The notes under the pieces were generated by a model. It worked only from the letters and a program-made list of their open reading frames with translations. It made no database searches and was not told the origin of the DNA. Of a stretch of DNA of 64,000 bases, positions 54,931 through 64,000 are shown in pieces; position 1 is the first letter of the stretch; each line of letters starts with the position of its first letter. This DNA comes from JBCCIM01 sp965263205. Lineage in GTDB: Bacteria; Bacteroidota; Rhodothermia; Rhodothermales; JAHQVL01. Made by a program: the position numbers and the translations under genes. The stretch is taken from assembly GCA_965263205.1 (NCBI GenBank), contig CBDHHF010000032.1, positions 186,001-250,000 of the forward strand. Direction: 5' to 3'.

Positions 54931-57291
54931 CTAGCTGGCAACATAACTATTGGAGCCGTAGGTATATCCGTATGTATTTTTGTAACCGTACATGCTCGAA
55001 GGATCAAATCTGTTCAGTACGGTGCCAAGAATATTGGCGTTCACACCTTTCAATTCTTCGAGGGTCTGATTCAGTGACTCCATATCGGTGCCGTCAGAAG
55101 AGGCAACAACAATTACGCCATCACACTGGCGAGACAGGAGTACAGGATCAACGCAACCGAGTACAGGAGGTGTATCAAAAATAATAATGTCAAATTCTGT
55201 ACGGAAGCGTTCGATCAAATCGATCATTTTGCGAGAGCCCAGCAGTTCTGCCGGCTGTGATACCGGGATGCCTGTGATCACATAGACATTTTCGATGCCT
55301 GTGAAGAAGCGCTCTGAATCCCAGCGGCTTTCATCTTCAGAAAGTAGCTCGAGCAAGCTTGGGCCTTCCGGCAAGCCAAGTTTGTCGTGCAGGGATGGAC
55401 GGCGAAGGTCCGCATCAACAACGAGCGTCCGTTTGCCGGCCTGCGCTGTTGTGAAAGCAAGGTTCAGCGACGTCGTGCTTTTGCCTGCGCCGGCTTTAGG
55501 GCTTGTAACCATCAGGTTCTGAATGCCCATGTCGTCGCGGCTGAATTGCAGTTTAATATAGAGCCGGCGATAGGCCTCTGCAATTGGCGACATCGGCGCA
55601 ATCAATGCGGACAGTGCTGTACTGACTTCGCGGCCTTCAAAATCGATTTTCAACCGTTTGCCAAACTCTTTCTTGATGAGTTGACGCATGTCCGGCACCA
55701 CGCCGAGCATATTAATATCGCGGTCGTTGAGATCGTCAGGCGAATAAACCTTCGTGTCGAATTTCCGACGCGCTACAGCAACGCCAATCCCCATCATCAA
55801 GCCGAGCATCAAGCCCATAATCATATTGATGGCTTTCTGAGGCTTCACGGGATCGTCCGGGCTAATGGCCGGATTCAGGATTTTAGCAAAGCCGCTGACT
55901 GATTTCTCTGCAATCGTGATTTCAGACAGGCGCTGGCCAAGGATCAGGAAGAGCTCTTCAGTAGACGTTTTGTCGCGTTGCAGTTTGGCCAGATTCATCA
56001 TTTTGTCGGGAATGGAGCGGACTTCGTTGTCATACTCGCGGAGCCGGCGCTCGGTGCTGCGTGCGCGTGCCTGCAGACCTGAAATAGCAACACGTTCTTC
56101 AACGATCTGACGCTTGATGCCGGCCAGATAGTTCATGTTAATCCCTTCTTTGTCTGGATCTCTGTTGAATCCAACGCTTTCCCAGTCTTTCATAAGCTGA
56201 CGGGAGAGGGCATCCAGCTTGGAACGCTGCTGCGCAATCTCATCGTGATAGCCTTTGAGTTGTGGGTTCGAGCCAGGGTTGCTGCGAAGCTCAGGGTTCC
56301 GCTTGTAAATCTGCTCAACCTGGGTTTCGAGCTTGGTGATCTGATCCTGAACTTCTGCCATTTGCCTGTCTGTTGTAGAAGACATGACTGCCGGCAAGTT
56401 CGGCAGGATTTCCTGGATTTCTTGCTCCAATGCGAGCAAGCTGGACTCACGCATGCTCAGATCGAGGCGTGTTTCTTCCAGCATGGTCTGCATGTTGGCA
56501 ATCTGCGCGACTTTGTATTGCGTCTGGTCGTTGAGTGCAACGGCATTGCCGCTGTTCATGAAGTTAGCTAGCTTCGACTCAATGGTGTCGAGTTCGACCT
56601 TTTTGTCGGCATACTGCTTTTCAAGGAAGAGGCGCTGGCGCGTCAGGTCCTCGCGGCTCATGTCAGCCGTTTCCGTGATATACTCTTCTGCATAAAAGTT
56701 GGCAATAATTGCAGCTTCAGCAGCAGAATTGCTCGTTGCGGTAATTTCGATAGCGTCAACGCCCTCACTGCCGGCAGTGAAGTTCAAAACTTCTTCCTGC
56801 AGTAACGAAGCCAGGTCGTCGCTCGACGTTGCCATTGTTAAAATGTGCAACGGTTGCGAGGAGCCGGGCAGGGTGCGCATTTCGATCAACCGGTTTGCTG
56901 TATGCTGTGCAATCTCGCGCGAGTTGCGCAGGTAGTGCAGCTGGTTGTCGATGTCAGAGTTTTGGACGATGCCTGGTTTGGCAAACGGCAGGTTACCCGA
57001 TTCGTTGATTTTCGAAGCATCTTTGTCAATAATAAGAATAGCAGAAGCTTCGTAGACGGGTTCTGCCATAAACGTATAAACAGTCACCGCTGCCAGCACG
57101 AGCAGGGTAACGCTTATAATGTACCATTTGCCCAAACGCAAAATTTCCAGTGCTTCGTGCAGCGAAGATTTGGCTTCGTTAGGCTGCCGCTGATAAGCCC
57201 CTGGAGAAAAACGCGGATCTGGTGGACCGCCGTAGGGCATGGGTAAATCTTGATAAAAACCCCTGTTGACAGGATATTGCTGGTTTTCCAT
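54931..57291 (-). CDS. Wzc-type polysaccharide co-polymerase with BY-kinase domain
   Basis: A 786-residue inner-membrane protein. A short cytoplasmic N-terminus and a membrane helix (IISVTLLVLAAVTVYTF) begin a Wzz-like periplasmic domain with coiled coils (about 100-490). A second helix (INMIMGLMLGLMMGIGVAV) leads to the BY-kinase with Walker A SPKAGAGKST (Lys604), Walker A' VVDADLRRP and the late IIFDTPPV strand. The C-terminus is a tyrosine cluster (MYGYKNTYGYTYGSNSY), the usual autophosphorylation tail. It controls chain length and export of the exopolysaccharide. It is the first gene of the minus-strand locus after the long intergenic region. Confidence 0.92.
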   Translation of the reverse strand: MENQQYPVNRGFYQDLPMPYGGPPDPRFSPGAYQRQPNEAKSSLHEALEILRLGKWYIISVTLLVLAAVTVYTFMAEPVYEASAILIIDKDASKINESGNLPFAKPGIVQNSDIDNQLHYLRNSREIAQHTANRLIEMRTLPGSSQPLHILTMATSSDDLASLLQEEVLNFTAGSEGVDAIEITATSNSAAEAAIIANFYAEEYITETADMSREDLTRQRLFLEKQYADKKVELDTIESKLANFMNSGNAVALNDQTQYKVAQIANMQTMLEETRLDLSMRESSLLALEQEIQEILPNLPAVMSSTTDRQMAEVQDQITKLETQVEQIYKRNPELRSNPGSNPQLKGYHDEIAQQRSKLDALSRQLMKDWESVGFNRDPDKEGINMNYLAGIKRQIVEERVAISGLQARARSTERRLREYDNEVRSIPDKMMNLAKLQRDKTSTEELFLILGQRLSEITIAEKSVSGFAKILNPAISPDDPVKPQKAINMIMGLMLGLMMGIGVAVARRKFDTKVYSPDDLNDRDINMLGVVPDMRQLIKKEFGKRLKIDFEGREVSTALSALIAPMSPIAEAYRRLYIKLQFSRDDMGIQNLMVTSPKAGAGKSTTSLNLAFTTAQAGKRTLVVDADLRRPSLHDKLGLPEGPSLLELLSEDESRWDSERFFTGIENVYVITGIPVSQPAELLGSRKMIDLIERFRTEFDIIIFDTPPVLGCVDPVLLSRQCDGVIVVASSDGTDMESLNQTLEELKGVNANILGTVLNRFDPSSMYGYKNTYGYTYGSNSYVAS

Positions 57292-58225
57292 AGGTCCTTT
57301 GAATGACGCGAGCTAGCTATTTATTGACCGGCTAAAAGACCGTTCAACATGTCCCTTTGTGATATACTTAAATTCATCGCGCGCGCGTATATATGCAGAA
57401 ACACAATGCGACCAAAAAGTGCGATCTAACCGCAGGAACACAGTAAACTTGATTTGCCGGTGCTAAATGAGATTAGTTGACCGGTGAACGAACGTGATAA
57501 GGCGGGGGCGGTAATCCCTGTGTCAGGTCTTTGCGCGACCTAACCAGTTTGGATATTACGTGTAGTATCTCATTCCCTGGATCAGGTTCCGCCGACGAGT
57601 CGACAAATCCGTATTTCTATACAGTTTACGTATTGATAATATCGTCCTGCCTGTTGGGGGACTTTAGCTGTTGTTTGCAATGAAGCTAGAATGGACTGCA
57701 ACGAGGGCAGCAACAACGCGACAAGCCGGCTTTTTGATATTAATCAGAGAGATGAAATTGTGCTGAAATGAGGGGCAAATGCAAAAATGAGTCTCACTTT
57801 TGTATCAATGCGAAAAAGCCTTTCCGCAACAATTCGATGTTGCAACGAATTGTGTACAAAGTTTGACAGATTCATGGCGTAGCGGTTTAAGCGACCGCTC
57901 AAAATAGCCTTTTTAAGGCGTTTTGCGCAGTGTTCTTGTAGATTCGCATTCCTGAGGCGAATACAATTTGGTTACAGGTTCATCCTAATGTATACCCGTG
58001 ATGCATAGCGATCCTGCCGGCCTGTATTGTGTGCAGGCGCGTGCATGCACAAAAAGCCTGAGACGAATGCGATCCACCCGGACGAGAACAAACCCTCCCG
58101 GCTATTTAACCATAAATCGTTGTTAATTCACAGTAAGCTACCTCTATAATGTTTTCTTAGGGTGAGCTTTTCTTACCACCGACCTTAGTCTTTTTGCTCA
58201 TTTAGGGGCAGATATTAAGTGCTAT
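57292..58225. other. 930-bp intergenic region ahead of the EPS locus and the small orphan gene
   Basis: No ORF of note. It must contain the promoter of the wzc gene reading left and that of the small gene reading right. Visible elements are a TTGACA at 57863-57868 without a good partner -10, an 8-bp inverted repeat (57829-57836/57846-57853), a short AGCGGT...ACCGCT hairpin near 57880-57900, and an A/T-flanked hairpin around 57906-57920. A long leader or regulatory RNA could lie here but I cannot support one. Confidence 0.6.
58120..58150 (+). promoter_or_regulatory. Candidate sigma-70-like promoter of the small orphan gene
   Basis: A perfect TATAAT (58145-58150) with TTGTTA at 58120-58125, spacing 19 bp. 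It would start a transcript near 58157 with a leader of about 70 nt ahead of the ATG at 58226. The spacing is slightly long. Confidence 0.4.
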
Positions 58226-58507
58226 ATGACAAGTTCGAATTTAGAGTTTCCTCTGCATACCTCGCTAAATGGTGTCTCCAGCATCATCAATGGAAACGTT
58301 AATGAGTACGCCATTGAGCAGTACGTGCGATACCCTGAACTTCTTGATGGAGTAACCAGCAAAGCAGTTGCGAATGCTGTTGAGAACAGCAAGAAGGAGA
58401 AAGTGATTGAGCGGTTCTACCGGTCTTTCTATGCAGAGTATGACAAGCTCGAAGGGAAAATTTCATCCAACGTGAGTGCATTTGTCACAACGCTATTTGA
58501 TAAGTAG
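58226..58507 (+). CDS. Small orphan protein of unknown function (93 aa)
   Basis: A 93-residue, mostly helical, soluble protein I do not recognise. It has no signal peptide or membrane segment. The middle is LLDGVTSKAVANAVENSKKEKVIERFYRSFYAEYDKLEGK, a likely amphipathic helix pair, and the N-terminal 30 residues are polar. It has a candidate promoter 75-105 bp upstream and an intrinsic terminator 70-100 bp downstream, so it is an independent transcription unit at the edge of the EPS locus. That context might suggest a regulatory or structural partner, but nothing shows it. Confidence 0.6.
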   Translation: MTSSNLEFPLHTSLNGVSSIINGNVNEYAIEQYVRYPELLDGVTSKAVANAVENSKKEKVIERFYRSFYAEYDKLEGKISSNVSAFVTTLFDK

Positions 58508-58576
58508 GCTCACGCTGCGTTATTTACCTACGCTTTAGGCTAACGCATCAAGCGCTAAGTTTGTAAGATATGAGAA

Positions 58577-58606
58577 TCTGACTTCCAGCGGGAGTCAGGT
58601 TTTTTT
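58577..58606 (+). terminator. Intrinsic terminator after the small orphan gene
   Basis: Stem CTGACT(t)CC with GGAGTCAG (58578-58586 and 58590-58597, one bulged base) around an AGCG loop, followed by seven T at 58600-58606. Confidence 0.8.
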
Positions 58607-59269
58607 GTGCCTGCATTTTACACATCTCCACCGCGCAAAAAAAAGCCCACAAGCACGAACAGATAAAGGCACGACAACAAGCAAAAAATAACCACTTCTC
58701 CAGGCGTCATTCCCAGCTTGTCTGGGAATCCACAGTGCTGGCGATCGCCGGCTTGGTGCTTACAATGTACTACCAGCAGCTTTGACTTTGAAAGCTGTCG
58801 CGCTGTTGCCTCTTGTACCATTGGGCCGTGTGGTGCCAGTGGATACCCAATTAAGTTCTGTCTCTATATCACAATTAACATCACCGGTTCAAAAGGGACA
58901 CCGTGCCCGTTTTTTTACTCCACGTCATGCCGGACTTGATCCGGTATCCAGAGAACGATTGGGTAAATTAGCCCTTTTAAAGATGTCTGGATTCTGGATC
59001 AAGTCCAGAATGACGGTTTGCTTAGTTGTGATATAGAGACAGAATCAAGTTGGCTAGCACGCAGCCGGGTGTGTGGTGTTATAAAAAACAAGCGGGAATT
59101 CGAGTCATTCATGAGAAATTATCCACAATTCTGCTGTATTTGCGGTCTGGTTTCCAAACAGGTTTGGTGATGACAGGAAGGAGTTTTAACTTAGGCCGCT
59201 ATACGAAGCATCTGAGTACAGGTGCTTGATACTTGTTGTAAACGACCCGTATGGAGCCTTAGCGTTTGT
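58607..59269. repeat. Non-coding stretch with CGTCAT-type palindromic repeat elements
   Basis: A 660-bp gap with no supportable gene. A half element resembling the CGTCATTC...GGAATCCA dispersed repeat is near 58706-58740. A nested palindromic element runs from 58856 to 59044. Its outer arms are 19-bp perfect inverted repeats (58856-58874/59026-59044) and its inner arms are 30-bp inverted repeats with four mismatches (58923-58952/58986-59015). ORFs overlapping these are artefacts of the palindromes. The remaining part up to the cvpA start is plain. Confidence 0.75.
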
Positions 59270-59833
59270 ATGCATACGATTGATCTTATAATTCTAGTTG
59301 TAGTTCTTATTGGCCTTGTGCGTGGTATCATGACCGGCGGGATTCGTCAGGTGCTGAGTTTTGTTGGCATCTTTCTCGCCTTTATTGTTGCCGCCCGTAC
59401 CTCCGATGGACTTGGCCGTACGCTGGCTGAGGGACTTGGTGTTGGTGAATCGCTGGCGCCGATCATTGGGTTTGCATTGATTTTCCTCATCATCCAGGGG
59501 GTTGCATATGGGTTGGCCCGGATGCTTGAGAAGTTTTTGGAGACCATCAAGCTGGGCGCACTTGACAAAATTCTAGGCGGCGGCATTGGTGTGTTCAAAG
59601 CAGCCCTTGTTGTGAGTTTGGTGCTTTTTCTTGGCGGATATGTTGGGATTCCAAACAAAGAAACCCGGGAAGCCTCGGTGTTTTACAAAACGGTCTATCC
59701 TATCATGCCGGCTACATGGGAGTTTGTTACTGGCCGGCTCCCTAAAATGAAAGAGGCCGCAGAAGATGCTGCTGATTCAATAATCGTAGATACAGAAAGC
59801 GAAGCTGAACAAGCACCTCCAGAAGAGAATTAG
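59270..59833 (+). CDS. CvpA-family inner-membrane protein
   Basis: A 187-residue protein with four N-terminal helices (TIDLIILVVVLIGLVRGIMTG, QVLSFVGIFLAFIVAA, LAPIIGFALIFLIIQGVAYG, IGVFKAALVVSLVLFLGGYVG) and an acidic C-terminal tail. The GGGIGVFKAALV turn and the LGALDKILGG segment are typical of CvpA. The family is linked to colicin V production, envelope integrity and bile resistance. I start at ATG 59270 because it begins directly at the family's conserved helix; the GTG at 59222 adds a non-conserved leader. It precedes sbcC by 136 bp. Confidence 0.85.
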   Translation: MHTIDLIILVVVLIGLVRGIMTGGIRQVLSFVGIFLAFIVAARTSDGLGRTLAEGLGVGESLAPIIGFALIFLIIQGVAYGLARMLEKFLETIKLGALDKILGGGIGVFKAALVVSLVLFLGGYVGIPNKETREASVFYKTVYPIMPATWEFVTGRLPKMKEAAEDAADSIIVDTESEAEQAPPEEN

Positions 59834-59969
59834 CCAGGTTTTTCCGCGAACATACACGCTAGTTTGATGTTGTCATGCTAGTTTTGTCCAGCCAGTTGTT
59901 CAAAACAACCACTCAATTCGGCATCCAAAATCGGCATTCTTACTTTCCCTTCCGTAATTCGCCTCATCA

Positions 59970-62900
59970 ATGGTCCCTGTTGAGCTAAAGCTTTCCAATT
60001 TTCTTAGCTACGGCGAAGATCCGCAAACGCTCGACTTCTCTCAGTTTCACGTGGCGTGTCTGTCTGGGAAAAACGGACAGGGTAAGTCTGCATTGCTTGA
60101 TGCCATTACGTGGGTGTTGTGGGGGCAGGGGCGTAAGTCGAGTGGTGGCCATAAGCCTGATGAGGAGTTGCTGCGGATTGGTGCGCGCCGTATGCAAGTG
60201 GAACTGGTGTTTGATGTGGAAAGTGTGCGCTACCGCGTCATGCGCGGTTATCAACGATCCGCATCGGGGAAAACCAGCAAGGCAGTGATGGAGCTGCAGG
60301 TGTTGGATACAGGGACAGCAGAAGGGCGGCCAATCACGCGTTCGAGTATTCGCGAAACAGAGCAGGCACTCGACGAAATCCTGGGGCTCGATTACAACAC
60401 TTTCATAAACTCTGCTTTCTTGCTGCAGGGGCGCTCCGACGAGTTTACGAAGAAGAAGCCCAACGAGCGCAAGGAGATCCTCGGCAGGATCCTAAACCTG
60501 GGTAAGTACGACCGGTTGGCCATGATGGCGCGCGATCAACAACGCGGGCTAAAAGGTGAATTGGAGGTTGTCCAGCGCGAAGTTGAGCGGCTTACAGCGG
60601 CCCTCGAGCCTGAAAATGAATGGAAAACTGAAGCGGCTTCGGTTGCTGAAGCCCTGAAAGAAAAACAGGAAGCCCTGGATTTGCTGGTGAATAAGGAGGC
60701 CGCCTGTGTTGAGCAATTGGGGGCGCTCGAAGCGCAAGCTGCAGCGGCGACCAACGTGTTAGCAACTATCGAGCGAAATCAGGCGCAACAGAAAACGTTA
60801 GGCGAGGAACAGGCTGTACTGGAAAAACGCATCGAGAATGCAACAGCACTTACCAGGGAAGCCGAAGCGATTGAGGCGCAATATGCTTCCTTTAATACCC
60901 TGGTCGCCGAGCGCGAACAACTCGATTCAAGCAGGGAAGTCTACCGGGGCATAGAGCATCTCATCACCCAGAAAAAACAAGCGCTGCAACAACTTCAAGT
61001 CGACATGGATCAGAAAATCCGTCACATTGAGCTGGAGTTGAAAAAAGAGCAAGATCAGTTAGCCGAAATTGGGTTGCGCCTGGAGGAGAAGGGCAAATTC
61101 GAGGCAGCACTTGCAACGGCGCGCGCTGCACAGGCAAAGGTCGTTGAAAACAAAACGGTGGTTGCAAAACGGGATGCGTTGAAGGAGGAGATTAACGGGC
61201 TAGAAAAAGTAATCGCCGGCAAGCGTGAGCTTGTAGCCGGGCAGTTGCAAAGTATAAAAGAGCGTTTGGCTGCCCTGCACGGAAGTCATGCTGAGCTAGC
61301 AAAGCTAGAGAAACAAAAACAGGAATTAGAAGCCGCTGTTGCCGAACAGAAGGCGCTGCAAGAGGACGTTGAGGCAATCACCAAAGATGGACAGCTGCTT
61401 GGTGAATCGATCAAGGCTCTTGAGGGTGAGCAGGGCGTGCTGGCTACAGAAAAGGAGCGGCTCCAAAAACAATTGACCGATTTACTTGATCTTGACACTT
61501 CGTTATGCCCCACGTGTGGTACTACGCTTACCCCATCGCATAGAGAAGAAGTTGTTGCACAGATCAAGGGGCAAATTGCAACGCTTGATGAACGCGTAGC
61601 GGCTAATGATCAGCGTATTGGCCAGTATAAAACCGATCGGGATACTTTGCGGGGTACGTTTAAAACAATTCGTGCCTCGCTCGACAGGCTTGAAGGAAGT
61701 GGTGAGAAATTTGCAGCAATTGGGGAGAAGTTGACCGTATTCGAGCAACAGAACGAAGAGCGAATCGCGCTTGAGAAAAAAGCCGGCGATCTGGACCAGC
61801 AGTTAAGCGAGGGCCGGGTTGCTACCGAAGACGTGGCAGCGCTGGCGCGATTGAAGGAAGCACTTAAGGCACACCAGGCTGGCATGGGAGACATGGAAGC
61901 TGACCTGTTTAATGCAAACCAGGTGGAGCGATATGAAGAGCAACTTCGTGCTATTTTACACGCTGAAGGTCGAAAAGAAGCCCTGATTGAAAAAATAGCT
62001 GGACTGGAAAAGCAGGTGGAACAGGCGCGTGAGAAACTGGCTTCTGGTCAAGAAATCAATACGCTGCGCGAGGAAAGTGCAGCGTTAGAAGTGCGTTTGC
62101 AAGAAGCCGGTTTTGATCCTCAACGGTTTGAGGCTGTTCGCCGGCAAATCAAAACACTGGAGCAGGCACCAAATGCCTTCAAAGATTTATTGCATGCCCG
62201 ACAAAACCTGGTCGATTGGGAAGGGCAGCGTAGCAAAACAATTACCCAACTCGCTGAACTTGCTGAGCAAATTGCTGCCAGTCAGGCGCAGTATGAAGAG
62301 CTTCAGGCACAATTGGCCAAAAAAGTGTCGTTGGAAGAAACACTGGCCGGCATGAAGCAGGAGCGCCAAACCATGGAAGAAGCTCTCAGGCTCCTGCAAA
62401 CACACGCGGGTGAATTACAGGCCAAACTGACGCAGGCGAAGGATGATCGAAATGCGCGTGCAGCGGGTCGTGCACAAAGCAAGGAGCTTAAGCGAGAAGA
62501 GGGCATCTACAGCAAGTTGCGACAAGCGTTCAGCAAGCAAGGCATTCCGTCGCTCATTATTGAACAAGCTTTGCCAGAGTTGGAAGAGCGTGCAAATGAC
62601 TTACTGAGTCGCCTTTCTGATGGCAAAATGCGAATCTCCCTCGAAACGCTCAAGGACAAGAAAACGGGTGGCACAAAAGAAACTCTAGAGATCATTATCA
62701 CGGATGAGCAGGGGGTGCCCCGGCCCTACGAGACGTTTTCTGGCGGGGAGGCCTTCCGGGTTAACTTTGCACTGCGTATCGCGCTCTCGCAAATGCTCGC
62801 TGAGCGTAGCGGTGTGCGCATCAGAACGCTGGGGATCGATGAAGGCTTTGGGACGCAGGATGAAGACGGTATCCAGAATCTCATCGAAGCATTGCAAGTG

Positions 62901-63029
62901 ATTCAGGAAGACTTCGACAAAATCATTGTTATTACCCATCTTGATCGATTGAAGGAGGCTTTCCCGGTACGCATTGAAGTGGTGAAGCACCCCGTAGACG
63001 GCTCGCGTTTTACTGTAATGCAGAATTAG
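59970..63029 (+). CDS. sbcC: SbcC/Rad50-type SMC-like DNA repair exonuclease subunit
   Basis: A 1019-residue cytoplasmic ATPase. Walker A is GKNGQGKS (residues 33-40). Two long coiled-coil arms (about 180-500 and 540-870) flank the zinc hook LCPTC (Cys513, Cys516). The signature FSGGEAFRVN begins near residue 923, and Walker B is LGIDEGFGTQDEDG. It matches Rad50/SbcC architecture and length. With the SbcD nuclease it processes DNA hairpins and double-strand ends. No sbcD is visible in this window, so the partner lies elsewhere or outside the edge. Confidence 0.92.
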   Translation: MVPVELKLSNFLSYGEDPQTLDFSQFHVACLSGKNGQGKSALLDAITWVLWGQGRKSSGGHKPDEELLRIGARRMQVELVFDVESVRYRVMRGYQRSASGKTSKAVMELQVLDTGTAEGRPITRSSIRETEQALDEILGLDYNTFINSAFLLQGRSDEFTKKKPNERKEILGRILNLGKYDRLAMMARDQQRGLKGELEVVQREVERLTAALEPENEWKTEAASVAEALKEKQEALDLLVNKEAACVEQLGALEAQAAAATNVLATIERNQAQQKTLGEEQAVLEKRIENATALTREAEAIEAQYASFNTLVAEREQLDSSREVYRGIEHLITQKKQALQQLQVDMDQKIRHIELELKKEQDQLAEIGLRLEEKGKFEAALATARAAQAKVVENKTVVAKRDALKEEINGLEKVIAGKRELVAGQLQSIKERLAALHGSHAELAKLEKQKQELEAAVAEQKALQEDVEAITKDGQLLGESIKALEGEQGVLATEKERLQKQLTDLLDLDTSLCPTCGTTLTPSHREEVVAQIKGQIATLDERVAANDQRIGQYKTDRDTLRGTFKTIRASLDRLEGSGEKFAAIGEKLTVFEQQNEERIALEKKAGDLDQQLSEGRVATEDVAALARLKEALKAHQAGMGDMEADLFNANQVERYEEQLRAILHAEGRKEALIEKIAGLEKQVEQAREKLASGQEINTLREESAALEVRLQEAGFDPQRFEAVRRQIKTLEQAPNAFKDLLHARQNLVDWEGQRSKTITQLAELAEQIAASQAQYEELQAQLAKKVSLEETLAGMKQERQTMEEALRLLQTHAGELQAKLTQAKDDRNARAAGRAQSKELKREEGIYSKLRQAFSKQGIPSLIIEQALPELEERANDLLSRLSDGKMRISLETLKDKKTGGTKETLEIIITDEQGVPRPYETFSGGEAFRVNFALRIALSQMLAERSGVRIRTLGIDEGFGTQDEDGIQNLIEALQVIQEDFDKIIVITHLDRLKEAFPVRIEVVKHPVDGSRFTVMQN

Positions 63030-63114
63030 CTTTCCTACATTAACTGCTTATAAGGAAACGTATCAACGGGTAAGGATGTACCTCGGCTTTCGAATCATGA
63101 AGCCAGATGAGTAG

Positions 63115-64000
63115 ATGCACGTTGCTATTTTAGGCGCAGGACTTTCGGGTTTAACTACAGCGTATTTGTTGCATTCCCATGGCATACACGTGAAGCTGTA
63201 TGAAGCGCGAGCGCGGTCAGGTGGGCGCATCTGGACAAAAACACTGGCGGGTGGAGCGCGGGTAGAAGCCGGCGCAACATGGTTCACGCAGGCGCATACA
63301 CACCTCGCCGAATTACTGGGGAATCTAGGAATAGCGCACTTTCCACAATATACCGATGGTATCGGCCTGATGGCTTCTCCTTTTGAGGGGACCGTACAGC
63401 AGTTTGAAGTGCCGCGCAATGAGCCAGACAGTTATCGAATTGCAGGTGGAAGTACAGCGCTAATTACTGCACTCGCCAACCAATTACCCGGTGCTGCCAT
63501 CGAATTAAATACGCAGATTGCGGCAATCGATTGCGCCGGCACCAATTGCGTGCTGCACACAACCGATGAACGAAAATTTGAGGCCGATGTGGTTGTCTCA
63601 ACGCTGCCACCTCGACTGTTTTGTCATTCCATTTCTGTAATGCCGGCATTGCCAAATGCATGGCGTGAAGTTGCTGCATCGACCCACACCTGGATGGGCA
63701 ATGCCGTGAAATTCTTTGTCGCCTATGCTTCACCGTTTTGGCGCTCCAGTGGTTATTCTGGCATGGCATTTAGTCATGGAGGCATCATTCCCGAAATGTA
63801 TGACCATACGAGTGGCGATGAACAAGACGCAGACAAACGAGCATATGCCTTAAAGGGATTTTTGTCGCCTCAGGTATACGGGTACTCTTTTGAAGCGCGT
63901 CGAGAATTGGTTTTGGAGCAGTTGGCACGTTACTTCGGGTCTGAAGCGAAGCTGGTGTTGGAATATGGTGATGTGTTGTGGGGTAACGATGTCTCAACCC
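63115..64000 (+). CDS. Flavin-containing amine oxidase (MAO-like), C-terminus cut by window edge
   Basis: A partial FAD protein of at least 295 residues. The N-terminal dinucleotide loop is VAILGAGLSGLTTAYLL, the FAD-binding SGGRIWT motif follows near residue 36, and VEAGATWF is the second conserved piece. A GGSTALITALANQLPG segment and the strand DVVVSTLPPRLF complete the FAD domain. The family oxidises amines or polyenes, for example monoamine oxidases and phytoene desaturase-like enzymes. The frame is open to the end of the window. Confidence 0.85.
   Translation, partial: MHVAILGAGLSGLTTAYLLHSHGIHVKLYEARARSGGRIWTKTLAGGARVEAGATWFTQAHTHLAELLGNLGIAHFPQYTDGIGLMASPFEGTVQQFEVPRNEPDSYRIAGGSTALITALANQLPGAAIELNTQIAAIDCAGTNCVLHTTDERKFEADVVVSTLPPRLFCHSISVMPALPNAWREVAASTHTWMGNAVKFFVAYASPFWRSSGYSGMAFSHGGIIPEMYDHTSGDEQDADKRAYALKGFLSPQVYGYSFEARRELVLEQLARYFGSEAKLVLEYGDVLWGNDVST

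Noticed and set aside
57292..58225. JUMPstart/ops-type element ahead of the EPS locus
   Set aside because: A GGGGCGGTA-like fragment near 57500 is on the plus strand, opposite to the wzc operon, and lacks the rest of the motif.
58718..58939. A 73-codon ORF between the small gene and cvpA
   Set aside because: It is made of the CGTCAT palindromic repeat units and has no protein features.
1..64000. CRISPR arrays, prophage, integrases, insertion sequences, tRNA or rRNA genes
   Set aside because: I saw no spaced direct repeats, transposase or integrase motifs, tRNA cloverleaf or rRNA sequence. The repeats found are short palindromes or tandem duplications.

Overview
The window looks like a chromosomal segment of a marine or brackish member of the Bacteroidota/Rhodothermota group. 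The evidence is two tandem DUF5686-type proteins with N-terminal carboxypeptidase-regulatory domains, a TonB receptor paired with a DUF4249 lipoprotein, a one-protein two-component system with a C-terminal AraC domain, secreted GH16 and DUF1080 glycan enzymes, a sulfatase, and a BCCT osmolyte carrier. Base composition is near 50% GC. The palindrome GCCGGC is strikingly common throughout. I saw no tRNA, rRNA, CRISPR array, prophage or transposase.

Layout. 1-28.6 kb is a mosaic of short transcription units: a truncated GH16 glucanase, a nucleoside symporter, a serine hydrolase, two DUF5686 proteins, a PAP2 phosphatase, a frameshifted sulfatase, a PhyH dioxygenase, an orphan HslV-like protein, several small secreted proteins, the TonB/DUF4249 pair, OxyR, two hybrid histidine kinases and a PHP-type lipoprotein. 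28.7-57.3 kb is one long minus-strand exopolysaccharide locus, interrupted only by a plus-strand BCCT transporter. It encodes a Wzc-type tyrosine kinase, an SLBB protein, GDP-fucose synthesis (Gmd, Fcl), a Tat-exported PhoD-like metallophosphatase, a Wzy/WaaL-type membrane protein, two PAPS-dependent sulfotransferases, a Wzx flippase, five glycosyltransferases, a beta-helix protein with a dockerin, a fused ATP sulfurylase/APS kinase, Ugd and UDP-xylose synthase, and a WbaP-type initiating transferase. 57.3-64 kb holds a long intergenic region, a small orphan gene, a palindromic repeat element, CvpA, SbcC and a truncated flavin amine oxidase.

Working together. Sat-CysC makes PAPS, the two sulfotransferases use it, Gmd/Fcl make GDP-fucose, and Ugd/Uxs make UDP-glucuronate and UDP-xylose. 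The locus therefore predicts a sulfated, fucose- and xylose- or uronate-containing surface polysaccharide made by a Wzx/Wzy-like route.

The main oddity is that six minus-strand genes are broken by about 20 single-base frameshifts. At least 19 of these look like +1 insertions, and eight fall at the in-frame tetranucleotide CTTR, where both frames read leucine. All plus-strand genes and many long minus-strand genes are intact. This is either insertion-biased sequence error in patches, or a real decay or +1 recoding phenomenon; the sequence alone cannot decide.
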